A DNA stretch of 27,373 bases from Bacillota bacterium (GCA_017577485.1 PKRI01000030.1:1-27373), one strand, 5' to 3'. Positions 8,100-16,659 are shown, counted from the first letter of the stretch. The notes: generated by a model from the letters alone, not told the origin. Translations and numbers: made by a program.

Positions 8100-9854
8100 G
8101 TGGAAAATCCACCCGCCTCATCCGGGATGCGGCACCCCCGCCGCCTGGCCTGGCTGGCTGCCGGCGTATCCCTGGCGCTGCTGCTGCTGGCCGCGCGCCT
8201 GTTTCACCTGCAGGTGGTGCGGGCGGAGGAGCTGGCGACCCGGGCCGTCCAGCAGCGGACCGAGGCCCTGCCGCTTTCTTTCGGCCGCGGCCTGATCCTG
8301 GACCGCAACCTCAGGCCGCTGCATGCCCCGCTGCTGTCGTGGCGGGTGCTGGCCTTCACCCCCTTCGTGGACGACCCGCTGGAGGCGGCCGGGCGGGTGG
8401 CGGGCCTCGCCGGCCTGGACCGGCTCGAGGTCTACCGGGCCCTGCGCGATCACGACGGGTTCGTGCTGCTGTCCCCGCCGCTGGAGCCGTCCCTGGCGGC
8501 CGTCCTGGTCTCCGGGGCCGCGGGTGCCCGTGCAGGCGCCGGCACCGAACGCGCCGCTTCCGGGGCCCTGCCGCCAGGGTTCGTGCTGGTCCAGTACGAG
8601 GACCGCTACGGGCCCGGCGCCGTGGCTCCTCACGTGGTGGGCTACGTGCGGGCGGCCGATCAGGTGGGCGTGGCCGGCCTGGAAAAGGCCTTCGACCAGG
8701 ACCTGCGCGGGCGGCAGGCGGCCACGCTGCTGGTCCGCTACGACGCCTATCGCCGGCCCCTGGACGGTTTCCGCATCGTGACGGCGGGCGACCCCGCCGG
8801 CGGTCACGACCTGATCACCACCCTGGACTGGGTCCTGCAGCAGCGGGTGGAACAGGTCCTGGCCCGGTGGGACCTGACCGCGGCGGCGGTGGTGGTCGAC
8901 GCCCGGACCGGTGCCCTCCTGGCCATGGCCAGCCACCCCGGCTTCCACCCGGCCCACCTGAAGGACTACCTGGACCGCAGCGAGGACCGGCCGCTGGTCA
9001 ACCGCGCCGTCAGCGCCTACCCGCCCGGCTCGGTGTTCAAGATCGTCACCGCCGCCGCCGCCCTGGAGCGAGGGCTGCTGGACGACGACCGCCGCTTCCT
9101 CTGCCGCGGTTACGTCGACGTGGGCGACCGCCGCTTCCCGTCCCGATGTCCCACCGGGCCAGGCATCCTCATCACGTGGGAAGAGGCCATGGCGGCGTCC
9201 ACCAACGAGGTCTTCATCCAGGTGGGGCTGGAATTGGGGGCGAGGCCGCTGCTGGAGGCCGCGGCCGCCTTCGGCTTCGGCCGCACCACCGGCCTCCCGC
9301 TGCCGGAAGAGCGGGCGGGTCACCTGCCCGGGGCGGAGGACGTCCGCTACGCCGGCGACTTGGCCAACCTGGCCATCGGCCAGGGACCCCTGACGGTGAC
9401 GCCCCTGCAGGTGGCCCAGTTCCTGACCGCGCTGGTCAACGACGGCCGGATGCAGCCGGTCAGCCTGGTTCGCGAGGTGCGCCGTGCCGACGGCACGCTG
9501 GTGCGGGAGTTTCCCCGGCCCGAGCCGCAGGAGGTGATGACCCCGGCCACCGCGGCGGCGCTGCGGCGGGCGCTGCGGGCGGTGGTGCGGGAGGGAACCG
9601 GCACCCTGGCCGAGGTCCAGGTGTTCGGAGCCGCCGGCAAGACCGGCACGGCCGAGACGGGCCGCGACCTCCCCGGCGGCGGCGGCGAGGCCCACGCCTG
9701 GTTCGCCGGCTACGTCCCCGCCACGCTGCCCCGCTACGTCATCGTGGTGCTGGTGGAGCGGGGGCAGTCGGGCCCCCGGGTGGCCGCGCCGCTGTTCCGG
9801 GCCGTGGCCGAAGCGGTGCTGGGTCACCACCCGATGTCCTCCGGCATACCCTGA
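8100..9854 (+). CDS. class B penicillin-binding protein (peptidoglycan D,D-transpeptidase)
   Basis: 584 residues. A single N-terminal membrane helix (about residues 18-36, then FHLQVVRAEEL) is followed by a short dimerisation region and the transpeptidase domain. All three active-site motifs are present: SVFK with Ser311 and Lys314, STN at about 367-369, and KTG at about 514-516. It cross-links peptidoglycan outside the membrane and should bind beta-lactams. The protein is small for FtsI/SpoVD types and has no PASTA repeats, so it resembles compact PBP2-like proteins encoded near sporulation or cell-division genes. GTG 8100 follows GGGAGGG (8083-8089); ATG 8127 is an alternative. It lies between mltG and sigK, which may hint at a role in cortex or forespore wall synthesis, but this is inference. 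Confidence 0.93.
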   Translation: MENPPASSGMRHPRRLAWLAAGVSLALLLLAARLFHLQVVRAEELATRAVQQRTEALPLSFGRGLILDRNLRPLHAPLLSWRVLAFTPFVDDPLEAAGRVAGLAGLDRLEVYRALRDHDGFVLLSPPLEPSLAAVLVSGAAGARAGAGTERAASGALPPGFVLVQYEDRYGPGAVAPHVVGYVRAADQVGVAGLEKAFDQDLRGRQAATLLVRYDAYRRPLDGFRIVTAGDPAGGHDLITTLDWVLQQRVEQVLARWDLTAAAVVVDARTGALLAMASHPGFHPAHLKDYLDRSEDRPLVNRAVSAYPPGSVFKIVTAAAALERGLLDDDRRFLCRGYVDVGDRRFPSRCPTGPGILITWEEAMAASTNEVFIQVGLELGARPLLEAAAAFGFGRTTGLPLPEERAGHLPGAEDVRYAGDLANLAIGQGPLTVTPLQVAQFLTALVNDGRMQPVSLVREVRRADGTLVREFPRPEPQEVMTPATAAALRRALRAVVREGTGTLAEVQVFGAAGKTGTAETGRDLPGGGGEAHAWFAGYVPATLPRYVIVVLVERGQSGPRVAAPLFRAVAEAVLGHHPMSSGIP

Positions 9855-9869
9855 TCACTGCACTGCCAT

Positions 9870-9893
9870 CAGCGCGCCGGCACCGGCGCGCTG
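9870..9893. terminator. perfect 11-bp GC hairpin after the PBP gene
   Basis: CAGCGCGCCGG and CCGGCGCGCTG are separated by only CA, so the physical loop is GCAC or larger. It begins 16 bases after the stop codon. No U-tract follows. Its position suggests a transcript end or 3' stabiliser before sigK. Confidence 0.4.
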
Positions 9894-9956
9894 CACCCTC
9901 AGCCTTCCGGCCGTTCACGGCCCCTGGTCATCAAGCCTTTGCGGGAGGTCCCGGTC

Positions 9957-10661
9957 TTGGACACAGGATGGGCGCTGCTCTTGCTTCTGGCATTGCTGCA
10001 GGGCTTCATGCTGCTGGGGGGATACCTCACCCAGGGGCAGAGTTTCCCCAGGCCGCTCAGCCGCTCCGAGGAGCGCCGCTACCTTGAGGCCCTGAAGCAG
10101 GGGGATCCCCATGCCCGCCGCGTGCTGATCGAGCGCAACCTGCGGCTGGTGGCGCACATCGTCAAGAAGTTCGACAATACCGGCGAGGACACCGACGACC
10201 TGATCTCCATCGGCACCATCGGGCTGATCAAGGGCGTCAACACCTTCGATCCCGACAAGGGCACCCGCCTGGCCACCTACGCGGCCCGCTGCATTGAGAA
10301 CGAGATCCTCATGCACCTGCGGGCCACCCGGCGCACCCGCTACGAGACCTCCCTCCACGACCCCATCGGCGTGGACCGGGAGGGAAACGAGATCACCCTG
10401 CTGGACGTCCTCAAGGCCGACACCGACGACATGGACGAACTGGTGGACCGCAAGCTGTTCATGCAGCACCTGCGCCAGCAGGTCCACCGCCTGGGCCGGA
10501 GGGAACGGCGGGTCATCGAACTGCGCTTCGGGCTCCACGACGGGCTGCGCCGCACCCAGCGGGACGTGGCCCGGGAACTGGGCATCTCGCGCTCCTACGT
10601 CTCCCGGATCGAAAAGAAGGCGGTGCGGATGCTGTCGGATTACCTGTCGTCCCGGGGCTAG
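9957..10661 (+). CDS. sigK: RNA polymerase sporulation sigma factor pro-sigma-K
   Basis: 234 residues. Regions 2 to 4 of a sigma-70 factor match SigK closely: NLRLVAHIVKKF, NTGEDTDDLISIGTIGLIKG, YAARCIENEILMHLRA, SLHDPIGVDREGNEI and ELGISRSYVSRIEKKA. The first 22 or so residues are a hydrophobic pro-sequence (WALLLLLALLQGFMLLGGY) before QSFPRPLS, matching pro-sigma-K, which SpoIVFB cleaves in the mother cell before late sporulation genes are switched on. TTG 9957 is chosen because GGGAGG lies 8 bases upstream and it gives the usual short pro-sequence; TTG 9939 is also in frame. The gene is continuous and not split by a skin-type element. It strongly suggests that the organism forms endospores. 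Confidence 0.95.
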   Translation: MDTGWALLLLLALLQGFMLLGGYLTQGQSFPRPLSRSEERRYLEALKQGDPHARRVLIERNLRLVAHIVKKFDNTGEDTDDLISIGTIGLIKGVNTFDPDKGTRLATYAARCIENEILMHLRATRRTRYETSLHDPIGVDREGNEITLLDVLKADTDDMDELVDRKLFMQHLRQQVHRLGRRERRVIELRFGLHDGLRRTQRDVARELGISRSYVSRIEKKAVRMLSDYLSSRG

Positions 10662-10697
10662 CGGCGGCACGGCACAGGCCTCACCGCGGCGCCGCTG

Positions 10698-10706
10698 TGC
10701 TATAAT
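10698..10706 (+). promoter_or_regulatory. extended -10 promoter before yqeG
   Basis: TGCTATAAT combines TG-n with a perfect TATAAT. The -35 region is poor. It lies 32 bases before the yqeG start and after the end of sigK, so it probably drives the yqeG-aroE-prepilin peptidase run. Confidence 0.6.
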
Positions 10707-10738
10707 GCGCGCGACAAGCCGCCCGGGGGCCGATCAGC

Positions 10739-11275
10739 TTGTGGAGCCTGCTGGTGCCCGACCTCTACATCGCGTCCATTTACGACCTGGATGCCCGCGC
10801 GCTGCGGGCCCGCGGCATCCGGGGCCTGATCGTCGACCTGGACAACACGCTGGTCCCCTGGCACGGCAGTGAAACCGACGAGGCGCTGCGCGGCTGGATC
10901 CGGCGGCTGCGGGACGCCGGCATCGAGCCGTGCATCGTGTCCAACGCCCGCAGCCGGCGGGTGGAGGCCGTGGCCCGGCAGCTGGACATCCCCTCGGTGC
11001 CCTGGGCCGCCAAGCCGCGCCGCCGCGCCTTCCGCCGCGCCATGGAGCGGCTGGGCGTGAACCCGGCCGAGACCGCGGTCCTGGGGGACCAGCTTTTCAC
11101 CGACATCCTGGGCGCCAAGCGCCTGGGGCTGTACACCATCCTGGTGGTGCCGGTGTCCCAGCGGGAAATGTGGTGGACCCGCCAGGTGCGCCGGCTGGAG
11201 CGCCGGGTCCTGGCCTGGATGAAGCGGCGCGGCCTGTTGACCGGGCCGGTGGGCGGCGGGGGTGGCGCCCGGTGA
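10739..11275 (+). CDS. yqeG: YqeG family HAD IIIA-type phosphatase
   Basis: 178 residues. HAD motif I is GLIVDLDNTLVPW (nucleophile and general acid Asp), motif II is CIVSNA, and the loop-4 acidic motif is GDQLFTDILGAKRLG. The opening VPDLYIASIYDLD is characteristic of YqeG. Family members are cytosolic phosphatases (related to phosphatidylglycerophosphatase in some lineages) with no settled substrate in Firmicutes. The start is TTG 10739, as no ATG or GTG fits; the Shine-Dalgarno (CGGGGGC) is weak. In Bacillus yqeG is next to yqeH and aroE, so the aroE that follows here keeps part of that order. The stop overlaps the aroE start (GTGA). Confidence 0.92.
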   Translation: MWSLLVPDLYIASIYDLDARALRARGIRGLIVDLDNTLVPWHGSETDEALRGWIRRLRDAGIEPCIVSNARSRRVEAVARQLDIPSVPWAAKPRRRAFRRAMERLGVNPAETAVLGDQLFTDILGAKRLGLYTILVVPVSQREMWWTRQVRRLERRVLAWMKRRGLLTGPVGGGGGAR

Positions 11276-12225
11276 CCCGGCGTGAGGAACGTCCCGTACG
11301 GGACCCGGGCGTCCCGGACCAGCGCCCGCCCGTTTCGCCGGCCACCGTGCTCTGCGCGCTGCTGGGCTCGCCGGTGGCCCACAGCGGCTCCCCGGCCATG
11401 CACGACGCCGCCTTTGCCGCCACCGGCCGCGATGCCCGCTACCTGGCCTTCGACGTCAGCGCCGCCGGCTTCCCCGCCGCCGTGCGGGGCCTGGCGGCCC
11501 TGGGCGCCGCCGGCGCCAACGTCACCATTCCCCACAAGGAGCAGGCCCTGGCCCTGGCCGACGAGGCCACCGACCGGGCCCGCCGGTCCGGCTCGGCCAA
11601 CGTGCTGGCCTTCCGGGACGGGCGGGTACTGGCCGACGATACCGACGGCGCCGGTTTCGCCAGGGCCGTGGCGGAGGCTGGCGCCCGCCTGGAGGGAGCC
11701 GCCCTGCTGCTTCTTGGGGCGGGGGGTGCTGCCCGCGCCGTGTCGGCCGCTGCCCTGGACGGCGGCGCCGCGCAGGTGTGGGTGTACAACCGCAGCCCGG
11801 AACGAGCCGTGAAACTGGCCCGGGACCTGGATCCGTCAGGCCGCCGTGTCCGCGTGCTGGAGGCGGGCGACCTGGGCGGGGCCGTGGCCGGTGCCGATCT
11901 GGTGGTGAACGCCACCTCCCTGGGCCTGCGCCCCGATGACCCGTCGCCGCTGGCTGCGGCGCCGGGCGGCTGGGGTGCTGCCGCGGATCTCTGGCTGCAG
12001 GCCCGGCCCGGCACCGTGGCGGTGGACATCGTGTATGCCCCCCACGACACTGCCTTCCTGCGCGGCGCCCGGGCGGCGGGCCTGCGCACCGTGGACGGGC
12101 GGCGCATGCTGGTCTGGCAGGCGGCCCTGGCCTGGGAAGCGTGGTTCGGCGAGACCGGGCCGGTGGACGTCATGGCGGCGGCCCTGGACCGCTGGCTGGA
12201 GCGCAGGCGAGGTGCGGGCGCGTGA
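11272..12225 (+). CDS. aroE: shikimate dehydrogenase (NADP+)
   Basis: 317 residues from GTG 11272, which overlaps the yqeG stop. It reduces 3-dehydroshikimate to shikimate. Substrate-binding motifs are GSPVAHSGSPAMHDAAF (about residues 32-48), NVTIPHKE with the catalytic Lys at about 89, and ADDTDGAGF with the catalytic Asp at about 125. The nucleotide-binding loop is LLGAGGAARAV (about 148-157), and NATSLGL and DIVYAPHDT follow. The first 25 residues extend beyond typical family members, so a start near GTG 11347 is possible. The stop overlaps the prepilin peptidase start by the 4-base GTGA. Confidence 0.95.
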   Translation: MTRREERPVRDPGVPDQRPPVSPATVLCALLGSPVAHSGSPAMHDAAFAATGRDARYLAFDVSAAGFPAAVRGLAALGAAGANVTIPHKEQALALADEATDRARRSGSANVLAFRDGRVLADDTDGAGFARAVAEAGARLEGAALLLLGAGGAARAVSAAALDGGAAQVWVYNRSPERAVKLARDLDPSGRRVRVLEAGDLGGAVAGADLVVNATSLGLRPDDPSPLAAAPGGWGAAADLWLQARPGTVAVDIVYAPHDTAFLRGARAAGLRTVDGRRMLVWQAALAWEAWFGETGPVDVMAAALDRWLERRRGAGA

Positions 12226-12863
12226 GCCTCGCCCTGGGGGCGGGCCTGGTGCTGCTGGGCGTGGCCTTCACCTGGGCAGCCGACCGCCTGGCGGATGTCC
12301 TGGTGGGCGACCGGGCGCGGCCCGCCCGGCGGGAGTGGCTGCTCGGCGCCGGCACCGCCGCCGCCCTGGCCAGCCTGGCCGCGGGGACCGTCTACGGCCT
12401 CACGCCGGCCCTGGCGGCTGCGCTGGCCGTGACCGCCGCGCTGACGGCGGTGACCGTCGTCGACCTGCGTTCATCGCTGATCCCCGACCGGCTGCTGCTG
12501 GGGGCCGCCCTGATCACGGCACCGCCGGCAGCCTGGTCCGGGCTGTCGGCGCCGGTGGACATGGCGCTGGGCGCCCTGGTCTGCGGCGGCGTGATGCTGG
12601 CGGCCGCGCTGGCCGCCGGCAGCGGGTTGGGCGGCGGCGACGTGAAGTTTTCCATTTACATCGGCCTGGTTCTGGGTTGGCAGCGGGGCGTGGCGGCGCT
12701 GATGCTGGGCGTCCTGCTGGGCGGGTTGGCCGGCGCCGTGGCCCTGGCCACCCGGCGCCGGGGTCCCCGCGATGCCATGGCCTATGGGCCGTACCTGGCG
12801 GCCGGGGCAGCCCTGGCCCTGCTGTGGGGGGATGCCCTGGTCCGCTGGTACCGGGGCCTGTGA
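12222..12863 (+). CDS. A24-type prepilin peptidase (CpaA/TadV-like)
   Basis: 213 residues, almost all in membrane helices. The two catalytic aspartates of the A24 (TFPP) aspartic proteases are visible: Asp81 in VDLRSSLIPD and Asp140 in GSGLGGGDVKF (the GxGD motif). No N-terminal Cys-rich methyltransferase domain is present, so it is the short peptidase-only form used by Tad/Flp systems. It would cleave the leader of Flp prepilin at the inner membrane face. GTG 12222 overlaps the aroE stop, so it is translated from the aro transcript. It is the only prepilin peptidase in the window and probably serves the Tad operon at 18369-24419, although it is encoded in the shikimate cluster. Confidence 0.9.
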   Translation: MSLALGAGLVLLGVAFTWAADRLADVLVGDRARPARREWLLGAGTAAALASLAAGTVYGLTPALAAALAVTAALTAVTVVDLRSSLIPDRLLLGAALITAPPAAWSGLSAPVDMALGALVCGGVMLAAALAAGSGLGGGDVKFSIYIGLVLGWQRGVAALMLGVLLGGLAGAVALATRRRGPRDAMAYGPYLAAGAALALLWGDALVRWYRGL

Positions 12864-12967
12864 CGCCGGCGGGTCCCGCGATGCCGCCGGGCCGCTGGAC
12901 GGAGGGCGGCCCGATGGGAGATCGGGTCCTGTCCGTCGAAGGTGGTTGGGGACGGGGAGGCTGCTGG

Positions 12968-14179
12968 ATGGGTAATCTGCGCTGGCTCACCGCGGGCGAG
13001 TCCCACGGCCCGGGGCTGGTGGGCATCCTGGAGGGCATGCCGGCCGGCGTGCCCCTCACCGCCGAAGACATCCGCCGCGACCTCTCGCGCCGGCAGCAAG
13101 GGTACGGCCGGGGCAGGCGCCAGGAGATCGAGTCCGACGAGGCCGAGATCCTGTCCGGGATCCGCGACGGGCTCACCCTGGGCAGCCCCATCGCCCTGCT
13201 GATCCGCAACCGCGATTGGGAGAACTGGCGGGAGATCATGGCGGTCGACCAGGTGGCTGACCACGGCCGCCGGCGCCTCACCCGGCCGCGGCCGGGGCAC
13301 GCCGACCTGAGCGGCGGGCTGAAGTACGGCCACCAGGACCTGCGCAACGTGCTGGAGCGGTCCAGCGCCCGGGAGACCGCCGCGCGGGTGGCCCTGGGGG
13401 CCGCCGCCCGGCGCTTCCTGGAGGAGCTGGGCATCCAGGTCTTCGCCCACGTCACCGCCATCGGCGACGCGGCGGCCGACCCCGAGCGCATGGCGCCGTG
13501 GCATCCCGAAGCGGGCCGCGGCCGCCTGCCGCGCCTGGACGTGGCAGCCCTGCGCCGGCGGATCGAGGCCTCGCCGGTGCGCACCTTGGACGCCGGGGCC
13601 GAGGCGGCCATGCTGGCCGCCGTCGACCGGGCCCGGGACGACCTGGAGTCCATCGGCGGCGTCTTCGAGGTGGTGGCCCTGGGGGTACCCCCTGGGCTGG
13701 GCAGCCACGTGCACTGGGACCGCCGGGCCGACGCCCGCATCGCCCAGGCCATGATGAGCATCCAGGCCATGAAGGGCGTGGAGATCGGCGCCGGGTTCGA
13801 GGCGGCGCGGCGGCCGGGGTCCCGGGTCCACGACGAGATCTTCTACGACCCCGACGTGGGGTATTACCGGGAGACCAACCGGGCCGGCGGCATCGAGGGC
13901 GGCATGACCAACGGCGAGCCGGTGGTGGTGCGGGTGGCCATGAAACCGATACCCACCCTGCGCCGTCCCCTGCGCAGCGTGGACATGGAAACCCACGAGC
14001 CGGTGGAGGCGGCCCGGGAGCGGTCCGACACCTGCGCCGTGCCGCGGGCGGCGGTGGTGGGCGAGGCCATGCTCTGCCTGGTCCTGGCCGACCTGGTGCT
14101 GGAGAAATTCGGCGGCGACAGCCTGGCCGAGGTGCGCCGGAACCTGGACGCCTACCGGGAGAGCCTGGCCCGGCGATGA
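12968..14179 (+). CDS. aroC: chorismate synthase
   Basis: 403 residues. It converts 5-enolpyruvylshikimate-3-phosphate to chorismate with reduced FMN as cofactor. Family signatures are LTAGESHGPGLVGILEGMP at the start (with His13), RRQQGYGRGRR, EIESDEAEILSGI, RPGHADLSGGLKYG, LERSSARETAARVA, and YYRETNRAGGIEGGMTNGEP near the C-terminal third. ATG 12968 follows GGGGAGG at 12954-12960. The gap of about 100 bases after the prepilin peptidase contains no gene I can support. The stop overlaps the start of the aroK-aroB fusion (ATGA). Confidence 0.96.
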   Translation: MGNLRWLTAGESHGPGLVGILEGMPAGVPLTAEDIRRDLSRRQQGYGRGRRQEIESDEAEILSGIRDGLTLGSPIALLIRNRDWENWREIMAVDQVADHGRRRLTRPRPGHADLSGGLKYGHQDLRNVLERSSARETAARVALGAAARRFLEELGIQVFAHVTAIGDAAADPERMAPWHPEAGRGRLPRLDVAALRRRIEASPVRTLDAGAEAAMLAAVDRARDDLESIGGVFEVVALGVPPGLGSHVHWDRRADARIAQAMMSIQAMKGVEIGAGFEAARRPGSRVHDEIFYDPDVGYYRETNRAGGIEGGMTNGEPVVVRVAMKPIPTLRRPLRSVDMETHEPVEAARERSDTCAVPRAAVVGEAMLCLVLADLVLEKFGGDSLAEVRRNLDAYRESLARR

Positions 14180-15825
14180 GCGCGGCGCGGGGGCAGCAGC
14201 GGGGGCAGCCCGGGGTGCAGGCCGGGGGGCACCTGATCCTTACCGGTTACATGGGTGCGGGCAAGTCCACGGTGGGCGCCCTGCTGGCCCGGCGCCTGGG
14301 CCGGCCCTTCGTGGACCTGGACCGGGAGATCGAGGGCCGGGCCGGCCGGTCCATCCCGGCCATTTTCCAGGAGGATGGGGAAGCCGGGTTCCGGCAGCTG
14401 GAGGCCCAGGTGCTGGCCGAGGTGCTGGAGGGACCGCCGGCCGTCATCGCCGCCGGCGGGGGCGCCCTCCTGGCGGCCCGGTCGCGGCTGCGGGCACGGC
14501 GGGCGGGGACGGTGGTGGCCCTGCTGGCCCCGCCCGGGGAACTGCACCGCCGGGCCGGCGCCGGGGGCGACCGCCCGCTGTGGTCCCCGGACCCGGAGGA
14601 CTTCCGCCGCCGGCTGGCGGGCCGGGCCGCCGCCTACGCCGCCGCCGCCCACGTGGCGGTGGACGCGGGTGGGGACCCTGAGCACGTTGCCGGCCGCGTC
14701 CTGGAGGCCCTGGCTGCCGCCGGGGACCGCCGCGTGGTGCGCGTGGGGGCCGCGGCGGGAGGGTATCCGGTGGTGGTGGGCCGGGGGCTGCTGGCCGAGG
14801 CCGGGCTGCGCACGGCCCGGCGGCTGCCGGGCCGCCGGGCGCTGATCATCACCGACCGCAACGTGGCCGCCCACCACCTGGAGCCGGCCCGCCGCGCCTA
14901 CCTGGCCGCCGGCTTCACCGTGGCCGAGGCGGTGGTGGAGCCGGGCGAGGGCAGCAAGCGGTTGGCCGAGGTTGAGCGGCTCTGCGGCGCCGCCCTGGAG
15001 GCCGGCCTCGACCGCGGGTCGGTGATCGTGGCCCTGGGCGGCGGCGTGGTGGGCGATCTGGCAGGCTTCGTGGCCGCCTCCTACATGCGCGGCGTCCCCT
15101 TCGTGCAGATTCCCACGTCGCTGCTGGCCCAGGTGGACGCCAGCGTGGGGGGCAAGACCGGCGTCAACCACCCCCTGGCCAAGAACCTGATCGGCGCCTT
15201 CTGGCCGCCGGCCCTGGTGCTGTGTGACCTGGACGTCCTGGATACGCTCCCCCTCCGCCAGTGGCGGGCGGGGCTGGCTGAGAGCGTCAAGCACGGCGTT
15301 CTGGCCGACGCCGCCTACTTCCGCTGGATGGAGCGGGAGGCCGACCGCCTGGCGGCCAACGATCCCCTCGTCCGGCAGCGCCTCGTGCACCGGTCGGTGC
15401 GGGTCAAGGCCGGGATCGTCACCGCCGACGAGCGGGAACAGGGTGCGCGGGCCTGGCTCAACCTGGGCCACACGGTGGGCCACGCCGTGGAGACCGCCCT
15501 GGGATACCGGGACTGGCTGCACGGCGAGGCGGTGGCCGTTGGCCTGGTGGCCGCCGCGCGCCTGGCGGTGCGCCTGGGCTTGACCTCCGCCGCCGACGCG
15601 CTGCGCATCGAGCGGCTGCTGGAGCGCCTGAACCTGCCCACGCGGCTGCCGCCGGGGCTTGCGCCCCAGCGGGTGCTGGAGGCTGCCGGCGCCGACAAGA
15701 AGCGCCGCGACGGGCGCCTGCGTTGGGTGCTGCCGGCGGGCCTGGGCCGAGTCGTCATCCGCGGCGACGTGCCCGCCGGGCAGGTCCTGGAAGTCCTGCA
15801 GGATTTGGCAGTGCCTGCCGACTGA
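14176..15825 (+). CDS. aroKB: bifunctional shikimate kinase / 3-dehydroquinate synthase fusion
   Basis: 549 residues forming two shikimate-pathway enzymes in one chain. Residues 18 to about 180 are shikimate kinase: Walker A GYMGAGKST (24-32), FVDLDREIE, and AAGGGALL. Residues from about 188 on are 3-dehydroquinate synthase: PGEGSKRLAEVERL, ALGGGVVGDLAGFVAASYMRG, PTSLLAQVDASVGGKTGVN, ESVKHG, NLGHTVGHAVE and HGEAVAVGLVAAA, which hold the expected metal-binding Glu and His residues. Both halves look intact. Fusions of aroK and aroB are known in some bacteria, including Thermotogales. The reading frame is continuous across the junction (RVLEALAAAGDRRVVRVG) with no sign of a lost stop. ATG 14176 overlaps the aroC stop. 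Confidence 0.95.
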   Translation: MSAARGQQRGQPGVQAGGHLILTGYMGAGKSTVGALLARRLGRPFVDLDREIEGRAGRSIPAIFQEDGEAGFRQLEAQVLAEVLEGPPAVIAAGGGALLAARSRLRARRAGTVVALLAPPGELHRRAGAGGDRPLWSPDPEDFRRRLAGRAAAYAAAAHVAVDAGGDPEHVAGRVLEALAAAGDRRVVRVGAAAGGYPVVVGRGLLAEAGLRTARRLPGRRALIITDRNVAAHHLEPARRAYLAAGFTVAEAVVEPGEGSKRLAEVERLCGAALEAGLDRGSVIVALGGGVVGDLAGFVAASYMRGVPFVQIPTSLLAQVDASVGGKTGVNHPLAKNLIGAFWPPALVLCDLDVLDTLPLRQWRAGLAESVKHGVLADAAYFRWMEREADRLAANDPLVRQRLVHRSVRVKAGIVTADEREQGARAWLNLGHTVGHAVETALGYRDWLHGEAVAVGLVAAARLAVRLGLTSAADALRIERLLERLNLPTRLPPGLAPQRVLEAAGADKKRRDGRLRWVLPAGLGRVVIRGDVPAGQVLEVLQDLAVPAD

Positions 15826-15987
15826 ACACCCCGCACGACGACCCCGATAAAAAGGGTTGAAGACGCGAACCGAAACGCGAGTCCTGGTGTCGGCGGCGCT
15901 GTCCGACCATTTCGTGTTTGTCGCCAGTGGGTCGACCTTGCGATTCCTATCCGTGCTGCGGCGGAGACGAGGAGGTGGACGACAGCG

Positions 15988-16659
15988 TTGTCGCGCGTCC
16001 GCATCGTCGTGGCCGATGATCATATGCTGCTCCGGCAGGGGCTCCGGCAGGTGCTGGAGTCGGAGCCCGATTTTGAAGTGGTGGGCGAGGCCCGGGACGG
16101 CCAGGAGGCCGTCGAGGTCACCCGGCAGCTCCGGCCCAACGTGGTCCTGCTGGACATCACCCTGCCGCGGCTCAACGGCATCGAGGCCGCGCGCCGGATC
16201 AAGCAGGAGCTCCCCCAGACCGGGATCCTGATCATGACCATCCACGACTCCGACGAGTATCTGATGGAGGCCGTGGGTGCCGGCGTCAACGGCTACGTGC
16301 TCAAGGACGTGGAGCCGCCCACGCTGATCGAGGCCGTGCGCTCGTGCTCCCGGGGCAACGGGTACCTGCACCCTACCGTGGCCGCCCGCCTGCTGCGGCG
16401 CCTCAACCAGCCCGGAGCCTCCGGCGGCGAGGGACCGGGGCGCCGGCGCCTGGGCGAGGAAGGCCTGACGCCGCGGGAGTTCGAGGTCCTGGAGCAGCTG
16501 GCCCAGGGGGCCTCCAACCGGGACATTGCCTCCCGGCTTTTCATCAGCGAGAGCACCGTCAAGAACCACGTCACCAGCATCTTCCGCAAACTGGGCGTCA
16601 CCGACCGCACCCAGGCGGTGCTCTACGCGGTGCGCAAGGGTTGGGTCAAGATCAGTTGA
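15988..16659 (+). CDS. NarL/LuxR-type response regulator (DegU-like), orphan
   Basis: 223 residues. The receiver domain (about 1-120) has the acidic pair in VADDHMLLRQGL, phospho-acceptor Asp56 in VLLDITLP, and Lys106 in YVLKD. The C-terminal LuxR helix-turn-helix (about 155-215) reads LTPREFEVLEQLAQGASNRD, then SESTVKNHVTSIFRKLGV. It would be phosphorylated by a histidine kinase and bind DNA as a dimer. No kinase gene adjoins it. TTG 15988 follows AGGAGGTGG (15969-15977). The 162 bases after aroKB hold no clear promoter. It converges with the surface protein gene (21 bases apart). Control of that gene or of the Tad operon is a guess from position. Confidence 0.93.
   Translation: MSRVRIVVADDHMLLRQGLRQVLESEPDFEVVGEARDGQEAVEVTRQLRPNVVLLDITLPRLNGIEAARRIKQELPQTGILIMTIHDSDEYLMEAVGAGVNGYVLKDVEPPTLIEAVRSCSRGNGYLHPTVAARLLRRLNQPGASGGEGPGRRRLGEEGLTPREFEVLEQLAQGASNRDIASRLFISESTVKNHVTSIFRKLGVTDRTQAVLYAVRKGWVKIS

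Noticed and set aside
12864..12967. Small gene between the prepilin peptidase and aroC (ATG 12914)
   Set aside because: The frame simply runs into aroC in phase, and the family N-terminus with a good ribosome site is at ATG 12968.
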